NCBI RefSeq assembly: GCF_039541915.1
Contig: NZ_BAABHD010000005.1
Span: 62,001 to 126,000, forward strand
DNA: 64,000 bases
Source: Nibrella saemangeumensis
GTDB lineage: Bacteria > Bacteroidota > Bacteroidia > Cytophagales > Spirosomataceae
Direction: 5' to 3'
The position numbers were made by a program, and so were the translations under genes. The notes under the pieces were generated by a model. That model was not told where the DNA came from. It ran no database searches and saw only the letters and a list, made by a program, of their open reading frames with translations. Numbering within the stretch: the stretch's first letter is position 1; each line of letters opens with the position of its first letter. Shown piece after piece: positions 43,983 through 52,434 of the stretch.

Positions 43983-45062
43983 TTATTTAAAAACCTCCTG
44001 CAACGTCGTTGCCAGGTATTGCTTGCAATTCATCCAGGTATGCCCACCCGGCACAATGTAGCTTTTCACCGCCAGCTTTTTATCCTTAAACATGGCGATG
44101 TTCTGCTTCACCGGCTCGTACAGAAAGTCTTCCGTACCGACGCTGATGGTAAACAGCTTCAACTGCTTGTTCATCTGCGCGGCATCGGGTGACCAATCGG
44201 TAAAATTCTTCTTGAACTCGTCGGTAGCCGTGAAGGGCGCGTACGAACATACGTAAGCGAACTTATCGGGGTTGGTCAGGCCGATGTTCAGCGTCTGCCC
44301 GCCCCCGACCGAAAAGCCAGCGACGGCCCGCCCTTTGCTTTCTTTGATGACAGGAAAGTTGGCTTCAATAAACGGCACTATGTCATTCACCATGTCTTTG
44401 GTGAAATCGGGCATGGGCGCGGGACGCACATTGCCGTAGGGCATCACAATCAGCATCGGCTTGGCTTTCCCCTGCGCCATCAGGTTGTCGGCAATCAGGT
44501 TGGCGCGGCCCACTTTGGTCCAGGTTTCTTCAGTATCGGAGCCGCCGTGAATCAGGTACAGCACCGGGTATCTGGTTTTGCCGTTCGGGTCGAAGCCGGG
44601 TGGGGTGTACACCAGCAGTTGCCGGGTGGTACCCAATGTACCGGACTTGTAATACCGGTAGCTAACTTTGCCGTGGGGTACGTTCTGGAGCGAATGCACC
44701 AGCAGCTGGTCGCCGGGCACATCGACGATGCTGCGCTTGAAACGTTCGTTGGCAAAGATGTATGTGTTATTCGGGTCGGACATTTGGACGCTGTCGACGG
44801 TAAAGCTATACGGGTAAATATCGGGCTTAACAGGTGGTACCGTCACGCTCCAGATGCCTAAGGTGTCTTTGGTCATGGCGACCGGGGCCGACAAAAATTC
44901 GCCGGATACCATCACCTTTTTGGCATTGCGGGAGAAATACCGGAACGTGATACTGTGGTCGGGGTGAACGTCGGGTGAACTGATGGCTGGTGGGCGTTGC
45001 TGGGCCATGGCCGTAATACCAGCCAAAAAAACGGCTGACAGCAGAGATACGATTCGTTTCAT
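43983..45062 (-). CDS. CE1-like esterase with N-terminal E-set domain (array member 4)
   Basis: A 359-residue secreted esterase (signal MKRIVSLLSAVFLAGITAMAQ). It belongs to a tighter subgroup with the two following paralogs: SPDVHPDHSITFRYFSRNAKKV, VAMTKDTLGIWSVTVPPVKPDIYPYSFTVD, then LLVYTPPGFDPNGKTRYPVLYL, GFSVGGGQTLN, VGTEDFLYEP and PGGHTWMNCKQYL. The serine motif is GFSVGG rather than GLSMGG. Its ATG overlaps the TGA of the upstream gene by 4 bp (ATGA, 45059-45062), indicating translational coupling. Confidence 0.92.
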   Translation of the reverse strand: MKRIVSLLSAVFLAGITAMAQQRPPAISSPDVHPDHSITFRYFSRNAKKVMVSGEFLSAPVAMTKDTLGIWSVTVPPVKPDIYPYSFTVDSVQMSDPNNTYIFANERFKRSIVDVPGDQLLVHSLQNVPHGKVSYRYYKSGTLGTTRQLLVYTPPGFDPNGKTRYPVLYLIHGGSDTEETWTKVGRANLIADNLMAQGKAKPMLIVMPYGNVRPAPMPDFTKDMVNDIVPFIEANFPVIKESKGRAVAGFSVGGGQTLNIGLTNPDKFAYVCSYAPFTATDEFKKNFTDWSPDAAQMNKQLKLFTISVGTEDFLYEPVKQNIAMFKDKKLAVKSYIVPGGHTWMNCKQYLATTLQEVFK

Positions 45063-46237
45063 GGGCGTGGGGTTTGGGATTGGAACAGAAGTGGCGTGGT
45101 GGCGGCAACGTACGTTTTGACGTTCATCCAGGTATGACCGCCGTCGGTAATCAGGCTTTTATAGTTCACCTGTTTGGCCTTCAGGTAGTCCATAAACTCC
45201 ACGGTGCCCTTGTACAGAAAGTCATCGCTCCCTACGCTCACCCACAGCAGTTTGAGCTGTTTGTTGGTATTGGCGGGATTGCCGACGATGGACGGGTAAC
45301 TGCGCTCCATTTCTTCCGGCGACAGGTACGAGCTATAAGCACAAACCCAGGCAAACTTGTCCATGTGGCTGAAAGCTGTGCGCAGCGTTTGGCCGCCCCC
45401 GCGCGAGAATCCGCCAATAGCCCGGTTGTCGCGGTTGGGAATCGTCCGGTAACTCTTCTCGATATACGGAATGACGTTGCTTACCAGATCAGTAGCGAAG
45501 TCGTTGGCTCGTTTTACCGCATCCGGGTTATCGCGCCCCGTTGGGTCGGCGGGCTTGGCACCGCCTTTTTGCTCGGCGACCCGCGCAGCTATGTTCCCGT
45601 AGGGCATTACGATAATCATCGGTTTGGCTTTTCCTTCCGCAATCAGATTGTCCAGAATCAGGTTGGTTTTACCGACCTTGAAAAAGGTTTCTTCGGTATC
45701 GGTGGTGCCGCTGATGAGGTAATACACCGGATATTTCTGTTTCGGATTCGTATCGTACCCCGGCGGGGTGTAGACCACCAGTGAACCCGTGGTGCCTTCC
45801 ATCGATGGATAGTACTCGTAGTTAATGGAGCCGTGGGGCACATCGCGCATGGCGTGAATCAGGGGCGTATCTCCGGGTACGTCGACCAGGCTGGCTTTGA
45901 AACGCTCATTGGGGAAGAACGCCACATTGGCCGGGTCCATGACCGTAATGCCATTCACCCGAAAGCTGTACGGGTAAATGTCTGGCTTAACGGGGCCGAC
46001 CGTGACACTCCAGACGCCCTGCGCGTCTTTGGTCATGGCGACGGGCGCTTTTTCAAACTGCGCGCTCAGTTCGACCGTTTTGGCCTGCGGAGCCAGATAC
46101 CGGAACGTAATGGTTTTGTCGGCGTTCACCTGGGGCGACACCACCAGCGGGCCGCGGGGTGGCTGGGCCCCTGCCAGAATGGGCACCAGTACTATTGCCC
46201 AGAGAAACAATAGACGTGTACGAAGTTTTGGATTCAT
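45059..46237 (-). CDS. CE1-like esterase with N-terminal E-set domain (array member 5)
   Basis: A 392-residue secreted esterase (signal RLLFLWAIVLVPILAGAQ). E-set: SPQVNADKTITFRYLAPQAKTV, VAMTKDAQGVWSVTVGPVKP. Core: LVVYTPPGYDTNPKQKYPVYYL, GGFSRGGGQTLR (nucleophile in GFSRGG), VGSDDFLYKG with the Asp, and DGGHTWMNVKTYV. A lid-like insert (QKGGAKPADPTGRDNPDAVKRA) precedes the nucleophile and is missing or shorter in siblings. This may alter the substrate pocket. Confidence 0.92.
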   Translation of the reverse strand: MNPKLRTRLLFLWAIVLVPILAGAQPPRGPLVVSPQVNADKTITFRYLAPQAKTVELSAQFEKAPVAMTKDAQGVWSVTVGPVKPDIYPYSFRVNGITVMDPANVAFFPNERFKASLVDVPGDTPLIHAMRDVPHGSINYEYYPSMEGTTGSLVVYTPPGYDTNPKQKYPVYYLISGTTDTEETFFKVGKTNLILDNLIAEGKAKPMIIVMPYGNIAARVAEQKGGAKPADPTGRDNPDAVKRANDFATDLVSNVIPYIEKSYRTIPNRDNRAIGGFSRGGGQTLRTAFSHMDKFAWVCAYSSYLSPEEMERSYPSIVGNPANTNKQLKLLWVSVGSDDFLYKGTVEFMDYLKAKQVNYKSLITDGGHTWMNVKTYVAATTPLLFQSQTPRP

Positions 46238-46294
46238 GGTATTGAACGGATAAGGACACTACGGAACGTGTCGGGTTTAGGAACAGGCAACGGT

Positions 46295-47425
46295 TTATCG
46301 AAATAACTTCTGCGCGATAGTCGACAGGTAGAGCTTGCAGTTCATCCAGGTATGACCACCGTCCGAAATCAGGGTTTCGTGTTTGATTTTCTTGTCATCG
46401 AGCACCTTCAGGTAATCGTTGATAACCGGGTACAGCATATCTTCTTTCCCGACACCAATCCAGAACAGCTTCAGCCGCTGGTTGGTCAGGGCAGGGTTGG
46501 CAAAAGCGGTGGCATTGTTCCGCTCAAACTCCTCTTTGAGCATACCCGGCGCAAAGCCACAAACCCAGCTAAACAGGTCGGGGTTGTTTAGGCCCAGATA
46601 GAGCGTTTCGCCACCACCACCCGAGAAACCGGCAATCGCCCGGCTATCTTTGTCTTTCCTGACCCGGTAATTCTTTTCAACAAACGGCATCAGATTACCC
46701 AGAAAATCCTTTTTGAACGCCTGTAGGTTGTCCCAGTTGCGCAGGCTCCCCGACGATTTGCTGATGACCGGGAAAGCCCTTCCGTACGGCATCACAATCA
46801 CCATCGGTTTGGCTTTGCCTTGCGAAATCAGGTTGTCAAGAATGATATTGGCCCGCCCCACTTTGGTCCAGGTTTCTTCCAGGTCCGTAGTGCCGTGCAG
46901 CAGGTACAGCACAGGGTAGGTTGTTTTTGTATCGGTTTCGTAGCCGGGCGGGGTGTACACCACCACGGGCCGTTGTCCCAGTTCGGGCGAGGTGTAAAAC
47001 TGGTACGACACGGTGCCATGCGGTACGTTCTGAATGGTATGTACTAGAGGGGGCGAACCGGTTATTTCAACCAGGCTGTTCTGAAACCCTTCGTTTGGGA
47101 AGATGGACGAGTTTTTGGGGTCGGCTACTGAAATGCCATCAACGGTGAAGCTATACGGGTACATATCCGGCTTTACCGGACCTGTTGTTACGCTCCAGAC
47201 CCCCCGCGCGTCTTTGGTCATGGCGACGGGGGCTTTCTCAAATTGGGCGTTCAGTTTTACGTCTTTAGCAGCCGGGGCCAGCAAGCGAAACGTAACCGTG
47301 TTGTCGGTATTGACCTGGGGCGATACCACCGGTGGGCTTCCGGGCGGCTGGGCCCCTGCCAGCCTACCCAGGCTAAGCAGCAGGCAGGCCAGCAAAAAGC
47401 GAATTGATAATGGTTGGTTCATCAT
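46295..47425 (-). CDS. CE1-like esterase with N-terminal E-set domain (array member 6)
   Basis: A 376-residue secreted esterase (signal SIRFLLACLLLSLGRLAGAQ). E-set: SPQVNTDNTVTFRLLAPAAKDV, VAMTKDARGVWSVTTGPVKP. Core: VVVYTPPGYETDTKTTYPVLYL, GFSGGGGETLYLG (GFSGGG serine motif), VGKEDMLYPV, DGGHTWMNCKLYL. First esterase of the array in the direction of transcription, 56 bp downstream of the GH39 gene's stop. Same predicted activity class as siblings. Confidence 0.92.
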   Translation of the reverse strand: MMNQPLSIRFLLACLLLSLGRLAGAQPPGSPPVVSPQVNTDNTVTFRLLAPAAKDVKLNAQFEKAPVAMTKDARGVWSVTTGPVKPDMYPYSFTVDGISVADPKNSSIFPNEGFQNSLVEITGSPPLVHTIQNVPHGTVSYQFYTSPELGQRPVVVYTPPGYETDTKTTYPVLYLLHGTTDLEETWTKVGRANIILDNLISQGKAKPMVIVMPYGRAFPVISKSSGSLRNWDNLQAFKKDFLGNLMPFVEKNYRVRKDKDSRAIAGFSGGGGETLYLGLNNPDLFSWVCGFAPGMLKEEFERNNATAFANPALTNQRLKLFWIGVGKEDMLYPVINDYLKVLDDKKIKHETLISDGGHTWMNCKLYLSTIAQKLFR

Positions 47426-47481
47426 TGATTAAGGTTTAGGGTTAGTTTTTGCGAACGTTCACATCCATAGTCAGCCAAGCA

Positions 47482-49155
47482 TTATAAAGTCAATTCAATC
47501 AGCGATACACCCTGCCGGGGCAGGTCGAAGGTGAGCGTCGTTTTGCCGTTAGCAACCACTTTTGAAACAGGTGGAGCCAGTTCCTGAAGCTTTCCGGCTT
47601 TTTCCAATGTCCTGTACTGGTCGGCCGACACCTGCTGCGGACTCCCCATCGCCTTCCAGGTCTCAAACGAGTTGCTGTGCTGACCATCCACGCGGTAGTG
47701 CCGGATGCGAACCTTGTTTTTACCGAGTCCGTTGACCGTAAGCTGAACAGGTGTGGCCGGTCCGGTAACGTCATCGTCGTGGTAATTCCAGACCATTACG
47801 CAGACCGAGTTCGGACTTTTGCTGGCGATGGCATTCACGTCGTTCTGCGCCCGTACGCCACTGGCAATGATATTGGAAGCTGTTAATCCGTTGTCGGTCT
47901 GGACCGCAACGCGCTGGCCGCTCATCTTGCCGAACATGCGGAATACGTTCAGCACCGGCTTGTCGACACCGTGGGTTGCCAAATCGCGGAAACCCGCAAA
48001 CCACGGCTGGTCCTCGAACTCAAACGACCAGCTCACGGCTCCGCGCAGGTTGACTTTGTGCTGGTCCATCAGTTCGTAAATCCGGGCGAACGAAGAAGCC
48101 GTGTAGCTTGAATACATGGTGCCATTCCGGTAGCCGTATTTGGGGTCGCGGGTAACGGCGCAGGCGGCACAGCCTTCGGGGTCACACTCGCCGATGATGA
48201 TGGGAATGTTTTTCAATTCGGGAAACGAGTTGACGGCTTCAAACGCCCGCTGAATGTCTTTCAGCTGCACGCCCATGTTCATGCGGATATGCCCGTCGAC
48301 AAACTCCGGATTGCCTTTGGCGTGAAAGCCAATGTATTGCAGGGGCGTACCGACTTTACCCGTCGCGTAGTTTTTGCCCCGCAAGCAATGCTCGATAAAT
48401 CGCGTCAGGTAACTATAAGCTTTTTCGCTGCGGGGGCTGGTGGTATGTGGTCCGCCAATGGTGCATTCGGGGCAGGCGCGTTTCAGGCCGTCGGCGGCAT
48501 AGTCGTACAGCTTGCAGTATTCCTCAAACGTACCGGACCAGTAGCCGATATCCGGCTCGTTCCAGACCTCCCAGAGCCAGCTTGTCACTTCCTGTTTTCC
48601 GTAGCGGTCGATGCTGTGTTTGGCCCACTGATACACCAGTTCGCGCCATTTGTCGTAGTCTTTGGGCGGGTACGTCCAGCCGGTCCAGATGTTGCCCCCC
48701 TGGCTCCAGGTATGTTCGTAGGGTTCTGGTTTGGCTGACAGGTCTTTGGGCATAAACCCGATTTCCATCAGCGGCTTCATGCCCCGCTTCACGTAGGCGT
48801 CGATGATGCTGTCGACCACTGTCCAGGTGTAGATGGGTTTGCCGTTGGCGTCTTCCCGGTAAGCATCCGTAAAGCCCCATTTCAAATCCGGACCGGGGCT
48901 GTTGCCTTTGGACGTAAGCAGGTTGTGCGCCCGCACGTACACCGGCACAGGACTCAGTTGTTGCAGTTCGGTGAGTAGTTTCTGCTCATCCTTCCGGGTG
49001 GTGTAGTTGGGCTCGTCGTACCCGAAATACGCCCAGAATGGTTTCATGTCGCCCACCGGCTTTGCGGCATCGACCTGAATTGAGACCGGCGATGGCTGCC
49101 CGGAAGTAATCCGACAGTACAGCAGAAGCAAAGTGAGTAAGGCTAATCGATTCAT
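47482..49155 (-). CDS. GH39-like beta-xylosidase
   Basis: A 557-residue secreted protein (signal NRLALLTLLLLYCRITSGQ). The TIM barrel has the GH39-like acid/base motif SWLWEVWNEPDIGYW and a nucleophile candidate Glu in IPIIIGECDPEGCAAC. The start PFWAYFGYDEPNYTTRKDEQKLL is the usual GH39 opening. WSFEFEDQPWF precedes a C-terminal beta-sandwich (VCVMVWNYHDDD...VQLTVNGLG). It would release xylose or a similar sugar from oligosaccharides produced by GH10. GH39 is favoured over GH30 or GH51 by the order of motifs. Confidence 0.85.
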   Translation of the reverse strand: MNRLALLTLLLLYCRITSGQPSPVSIQVDAAKPVGDMKPFWAYFGYDEPNYTTRKDEQKLLTELQQLSPVPVYVRAHNLLTSKGNSPGPDLKWGFTDAYREDANGKPIYTWTVVDSIIDAYVKRGMKPLMEIGFMPKDLSAKPEPYEHTWSQGGNIWTGWTYPPKDYDKWRELVYQWAKHSIDRYGKQEVTSWLWEVWNEPDIGYWSGTFEEYCKLYDYAADGLKRACPECTIGGPHTTSPRSEKAYSYLTRFIEHCLRGKNYATGKVGTPLQYIGFHAKGNPEFVDGHIRMNMGVQLKDIQRAFEAVNSFPELKNIPIIIGECDPEGCAACAVTRDPKYGYRNGTMYSSYTASSFARIYELMDQHKVNLRGAVSWSFEFEDQPWFAGFRDLATHGVDKPVLNVFRMFGKMSGQRVAVQTDNGLTASNIIASGVRAQNDVNAIASKSPNSVCVMVWNYHDDDVTGPATPVQLTVNGLGKNKVRIRHYRVDGQHSNSFETWKAMGSPQQVSADQYRTLEKAGKLQELAPPVSKVVANGKTTLTFDLPRQGVSLIELTL

Positions 49156-49240
49156 TGTAGATTAAAGAGCGAAAGAGTGAATGAGCGAAAGAGCGTACTG
49201 GTTAATGGTGTAAGAAACATGGCTGACAGGAAGGGTGCAG

Positions 49241-50194
49241 TTAATTGGTTTTTATCCAGTTATTCGCTTTCATCCAGGCAAACAGCGGGTCCATCCAGCC
49301 GGGGTGCCGGAAAATAAATCCGTGGTCCCCTTTGGGATAGATGTGCATTTCGACGGGCACTTTCTGGCGTCGGAGTTTCTCGAAATAGACGATGCTGTTA
49401 TCGACGTCGACCACCTTGTCGTCGGCCGCGTGGGTCAGGTACGTGGGGGGCGTGGTAGCGCCTACCTGAAGCTCGTTGGAGAACAAATCAATGTCTTGCC
49501 GCGACGGATTTTTGCCAAGCAGGTTACCCCGCGAACCACCATGCGCCAGGCTATCCTGCATACTGATGACCGGATAAATCAGGATCTGGAAATCGGGCCG
49601 CAGGCTGGTGCTGTTACCATTGTCGATATACGCTTTGTCGAAGTGCGTAGCCGCGGTGGAAGCCAGATGCCCACCCGCCGAAAAGCCCATGATGCCTATT
49701 TTGTTAGCATCAACACCCCATTTGCCGGCATTCTCCCGCACCAGTTTGATAGCCTGCTGGGCATCCTGCAACGGGCCAACTTTCTTATCGGGCATAATGG
49801 CATCGCTGGGCAGCCGGTACTTCAGCACAAAAGCCGCGACACCTTGTTCGGCCATCGCTTTGGCGGTATTGACCCCTTCGCCCCGATACACAACCACGCC
49901 GTAGCCCCCACCGGGGATGATGATGACAGCCGCCCCGGATGCTTTACCGGCCGCAGGTCTGAAAAACTCCAGCGTGGGTTTGGTAATGCCCTTCAGCACG
50001 CCCGATTCTACACCCGTTTCGCTGACCTCTGCCTGCTTTGAATTCGGTACCGCAGCGGAGTATAGCGGAATGACCTCCTGCGCCTGCGATACGAATGGCG
50101 AAACCAGTAGCCAGCCGGTTAACGCGGCCACGGTCATTAGCCTTTTGCCCGGAGTCTGGGAGTGTTTAACCAATAGGATTGTTGGCTTTTTCAT
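49241..50194 (-). CDS. Alpha/beta hydrolase, acetylxylan esterase-like
   Basis: A 317-residue secreted hydrolase; signal segment RLMTVAALTGWLLVSPFVSQAQ. The oxyanion-hole motif is AVIIIPGGGYG. The nucleophile is in KIGIMGFSAGGHLAS. The acid is in THAADDKVVDVDNS, and the catalytic His is near KGDHGFIFRHPGW. This arrangement is typical of the BD-FAE/Axe-like esterases that deacetylate xylan and differs from the CE1 array next door. The start at 50194 lies 46 bp after the GH43 gene. Confidence 0.9.
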   Translation of the reverse strand: MKKPTILLVKHSQTPGKRLMTVAALTGWLLVSPFVSQAQEVIPLYSAAVPNSKQAEVSETGVESGVLKGITKPTLEFFRPAAGKASGAAVIIIPGGGYGVVVYRGEGVNTAKAMAEQGVAAFVLKYRLPSDAIMPDKKVGPLQDAQQAIKLVRENAGKWGVDANKIGIMGFSAGGHLASTAATHFDKAYIDNGNSTSLRPDFQILIYPVISMQDSLAHGGSRGNLLGKNPSRQDIDLFSNELQVGATTPPTYLTHAADDKVVDVDNSIVYFEKLRRQKVPVEMHIYPKGDHGFIFRHPGWMDPLFAWMKANNWIKTN

Positions 50195-50239
50195 AAGGAA
50201 AAGGGTAAGGCATAGGTTGTCGAAAAGCTTGAGTGGGCG

Positions 50240-51838
50240 TTAATTCGTTGCTGGATTCGAAATCGTATCGGTAATCCGGAAAAAATCGAAGTCGGCATAG
50301 CCCCCAGGTTCCGGTCGGACCGCCGAAACGGTAGCGTAGTTGAACAGTCCAAAGCGGTAGCCCATGAAATGGGGAATGGTGTACGGCATTTTCAGGGCTT
50401 CACCAATCGCCGTCCAGGATGTACCATCGAGGCTGTAAAAGAAATGGGCGGTGTCTTTGCGGTCGCGGAAATCGCATTCGGCTTTCAGGTAAACCGTTTT
50501 CCGGCTCAACGGCACGCGCTGCACCTCAATGGGCCTACCGGAACCGGCGCTGACCATGACGATAAACCGGCTCCCGTTTTCAGCTTTCACGCCCACCAGA
50601 CCATAATTCTTTTGCAACAGGCTTAACCCGGCAAAGTCACCGTCCTTCAGGTTCGACGCGTCGAGCAGGGTAGTGCCCGTACAGGCAGGGCCAATGGTTC
50701 GTTGGGTAAGCGTATTGCGGGCCATCACAAAGGCGGTGTCGGTACGGCCGGTTTTCAGGCGCAGGTACCCTTTGCGTTCCGCCACCGACCACAGGCTGTT
50801 GTCGGGATTGTGGTTCCACTGCCAGACCAGCGGCAGCGCAGGTTCCCCTCGTTTGCGCGTGAACTCGTCGGAGGCAGCGATGCCCGGAATCAGGCCTTTG
50901 CCGGCGGGGAGATCGAGCGTTTGGGGCACTTTACCATTTTCGCCCAGCACCGGCCAGCCGTCTTCCCACTTGACAGGTACCAGATACGGAATCCGGCCAA
51001 CCCCGCCAAAATCGCGGAACAGGTACGCAAACCACCGGCCATCAGGCGTGTCAATCAGTCCACCCTGCGCCACGCCCAAATCCTGCAAGGCTACCCGGCC
51101 TTCCCAGGGGCCGGTCAGCTTATCGGCACGGTGAATAATTACCGTTCGCATACCGCCTTTTGGCCAACTGATGTTGAACAGGTAATACTTGCCGTTCACC
51201 TTAAACAATTGCGACCCTTCGGCGGGCAGGCCACCACCGGTGCCGGATGGTGTGCTGGCGTTTTCAATCAAAACCTGCTCGGTCGTTCCGGGTTTTACGC
51301 CCGACGCATCAGCCGTCAATTCGACCAGCCGGAGTTTGCCTGCGCCATATATCAGATATACTCGTCCGTCGTCATCAAAAAACAGGCTGTGGTCGTGGTA
51401 CGATGGCTTAAACGAAACAACTTTCCAAGGGCCTTTCTCAATATTTCTGGTGGTATAGACATACGTCTTTCCAGTCGTCTGGGCGAAAGTCGTTGCGTAA
51501 TAGGTACCGTTGTGATAACGCAGGCTACTGGCCCACGAGCCCCGGCCGTAGGTGCTTTTGCCGTTAGTCAGATTCAGCGCATCCACATTGGCCAGCGTGT
51601 CGTAGGCGTAACCGACCAACTGCCAGTTGACCAGGTCTCTTGATTTCATAATCGGCAGACCCGGACTCAGGTGCATAGTCGTGCTGCTCATGTAGTAGGT
51701 ATCGCCCACCCGAATCATGGCCATGTCTGGCACATCGGCGAAAATGATTGGGTTACGGGCGTTCTGCGCCTGTGCGGAAAGCTGCATTAGCACATGCGTA
51801 ATCAATAACAAACCAGTACGAGCAAGCAGGGTCTTCAT
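50240..51838 (-). CDS. GH43 beta-xylosidase / arabinofuranosidase with C-terminal beta-sandwich
   Basis: A 532-residue secreted enzyme. The five-bladed propeller (about 25-320) starts NPIIFADVPDMAMIRVGDTYYM with the catalytic base Asp. HDHSLFFDDDGRVYLIYG carries the pKa-modulating Asp region. The acid Glu is in LPAEGSQLFKVNGKYYLFN. A concanavalin-like domain occupies about 330-525 (AGLSLLQKNYGLVGVKAENGS, HFFYSLDGTSWTAIG), common in xylan-active GH43 enzymes. It probably removes terminal xylose or arabinose. Paralog at 52435. Confidence 0.91.
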   Translation of the reverse strand: MKTLLARTGLLLITHVLMQLSAQAQNARNPIIFADVPDMAMIRVGDTYYMSSTTMHLSPGLPIMKSRDLVNWQLVGYAYDTLANVDALNLTNGKSTYGRGSWASSLRYHNGTYYATTFAQTTGKTYVYTTRNIEKGPWKVVSFKPSYHDHSLFFDDDGRVYLIYGAGKLRLVELTADASGVKPGTTEQVLIENASTPSGTGGGLPAEGSQLFKVNGKYYLFNISWPKGGMRTVIIHRADKLTGPWEGRVALQDLGVAQGGLIDTPDGRWFAYLFRDFGGVGRIPYLVPVKWEDGWPVLGENGKVPQTLDLPAGKGLIPGIAASDEFTRKRGEPALPLVWQWNHNPDNSLWSVAERKGYLRLKTGRTDTAFVMARNTLTQRTIGPACTGTTLLDASNLKDGDFAGLSLLQKNYGLVGVKAENGSRFIVMVSAGSGRPIEVQRVPLSRKTVYLKAECDFRDRKDTAHFFYSLDGTSWTAIGEALKMPYTIPHFMGYRFGLFNYATVSAVRPEPGGYADFDFFRITDTISNPATN

Positions 51839-51871
51839 AGAGCAAGGGTTCTGAGGGGCCGCCTGGCCGTA

Positions 51872-52393
51872 TTACTCAAGTGGACCAATCAGTTCAATAA
51901 ACGTCCCGTCGGGGTCCTGCACCAGCACAAAGTGCGATTTGCCATTCAGGGGCGTTGGCGTACTGCCCAGAAAGGGCACTTTCATCTGGGTCAGCCGCTC
52001 AATGATAGGCTTCAGCGCTTTCACGTTGATGGTGATGTACTGCATACCCGTATCGTCCTGAATGAATTTGGGCTTGGGATGCGACGCTTTCGTGTTGAAG
52101 CTCATCAGCTTCCAGTCGGTAGCCTCGGGGCTGTTTTCCAGCTTCAGAATCGTTACGGCAGCAGACGCCCCATTTGCCAGACCAGAGCGTTTCGAAAACT
52201 CTTCGTTGATAGTGAAGCTTCCGGTTTTCACCATACCAATGCCGTTGACGTAAAAGTCCAGCGAGCGTTGAAGGTCTGCCACAACAACGCCTATGCCAAT
52301 GACTTTGCTGCTGAAATTGGATTGGGCGTAAGCGATGCCACTTGTCAGCAGGGCAATAAGCAGTAAAGAAAATTTTGCGGTTACCGTTTTCAT
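51872..52393 (-). CDS. Secreted VOC-family (glyoxalase/bleomycin resistance fold) protein
   Basis: A 173-residue protein with signal peptide (FSLLLIALLTSGIAYAQ), then a vicinal-oxygen-chelate fold: VIGIGVVVADLQRSLDFYVNGIGM and PFLGSTPTPLNGKSHFVLVQDPDGTFIELIGPLE. The Glu near the end (FIELIG) is a usual metal ligand. A secreted VOC protein between two GH43 genes is unusual; reaction unknown. It may handle a phenolic or sugar-derived product of xylan breakdown, which is a guess. Confidence 0.88.
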   Translation of the reverse strand: MKTVTAKFSLLLIALLTSGIAYAQSNFSSKVIGIGVVVADLQRSLDFYVNGIGMVKTGSFTINEEFSKRSGLANGASAAVTILKLENSPEATDWKLMSFNTKASHPKPKFIQDDTGMQYITINVKALKPIIERLTQMKVPFLGSTPTPLNGKSHFVLVQDPDGTFIELIGPLE

Positions 52394-52434
52394 GGGTTTA
52401 GAAAGGATAAGTAGCGTATGCTGGTCAATACTTG

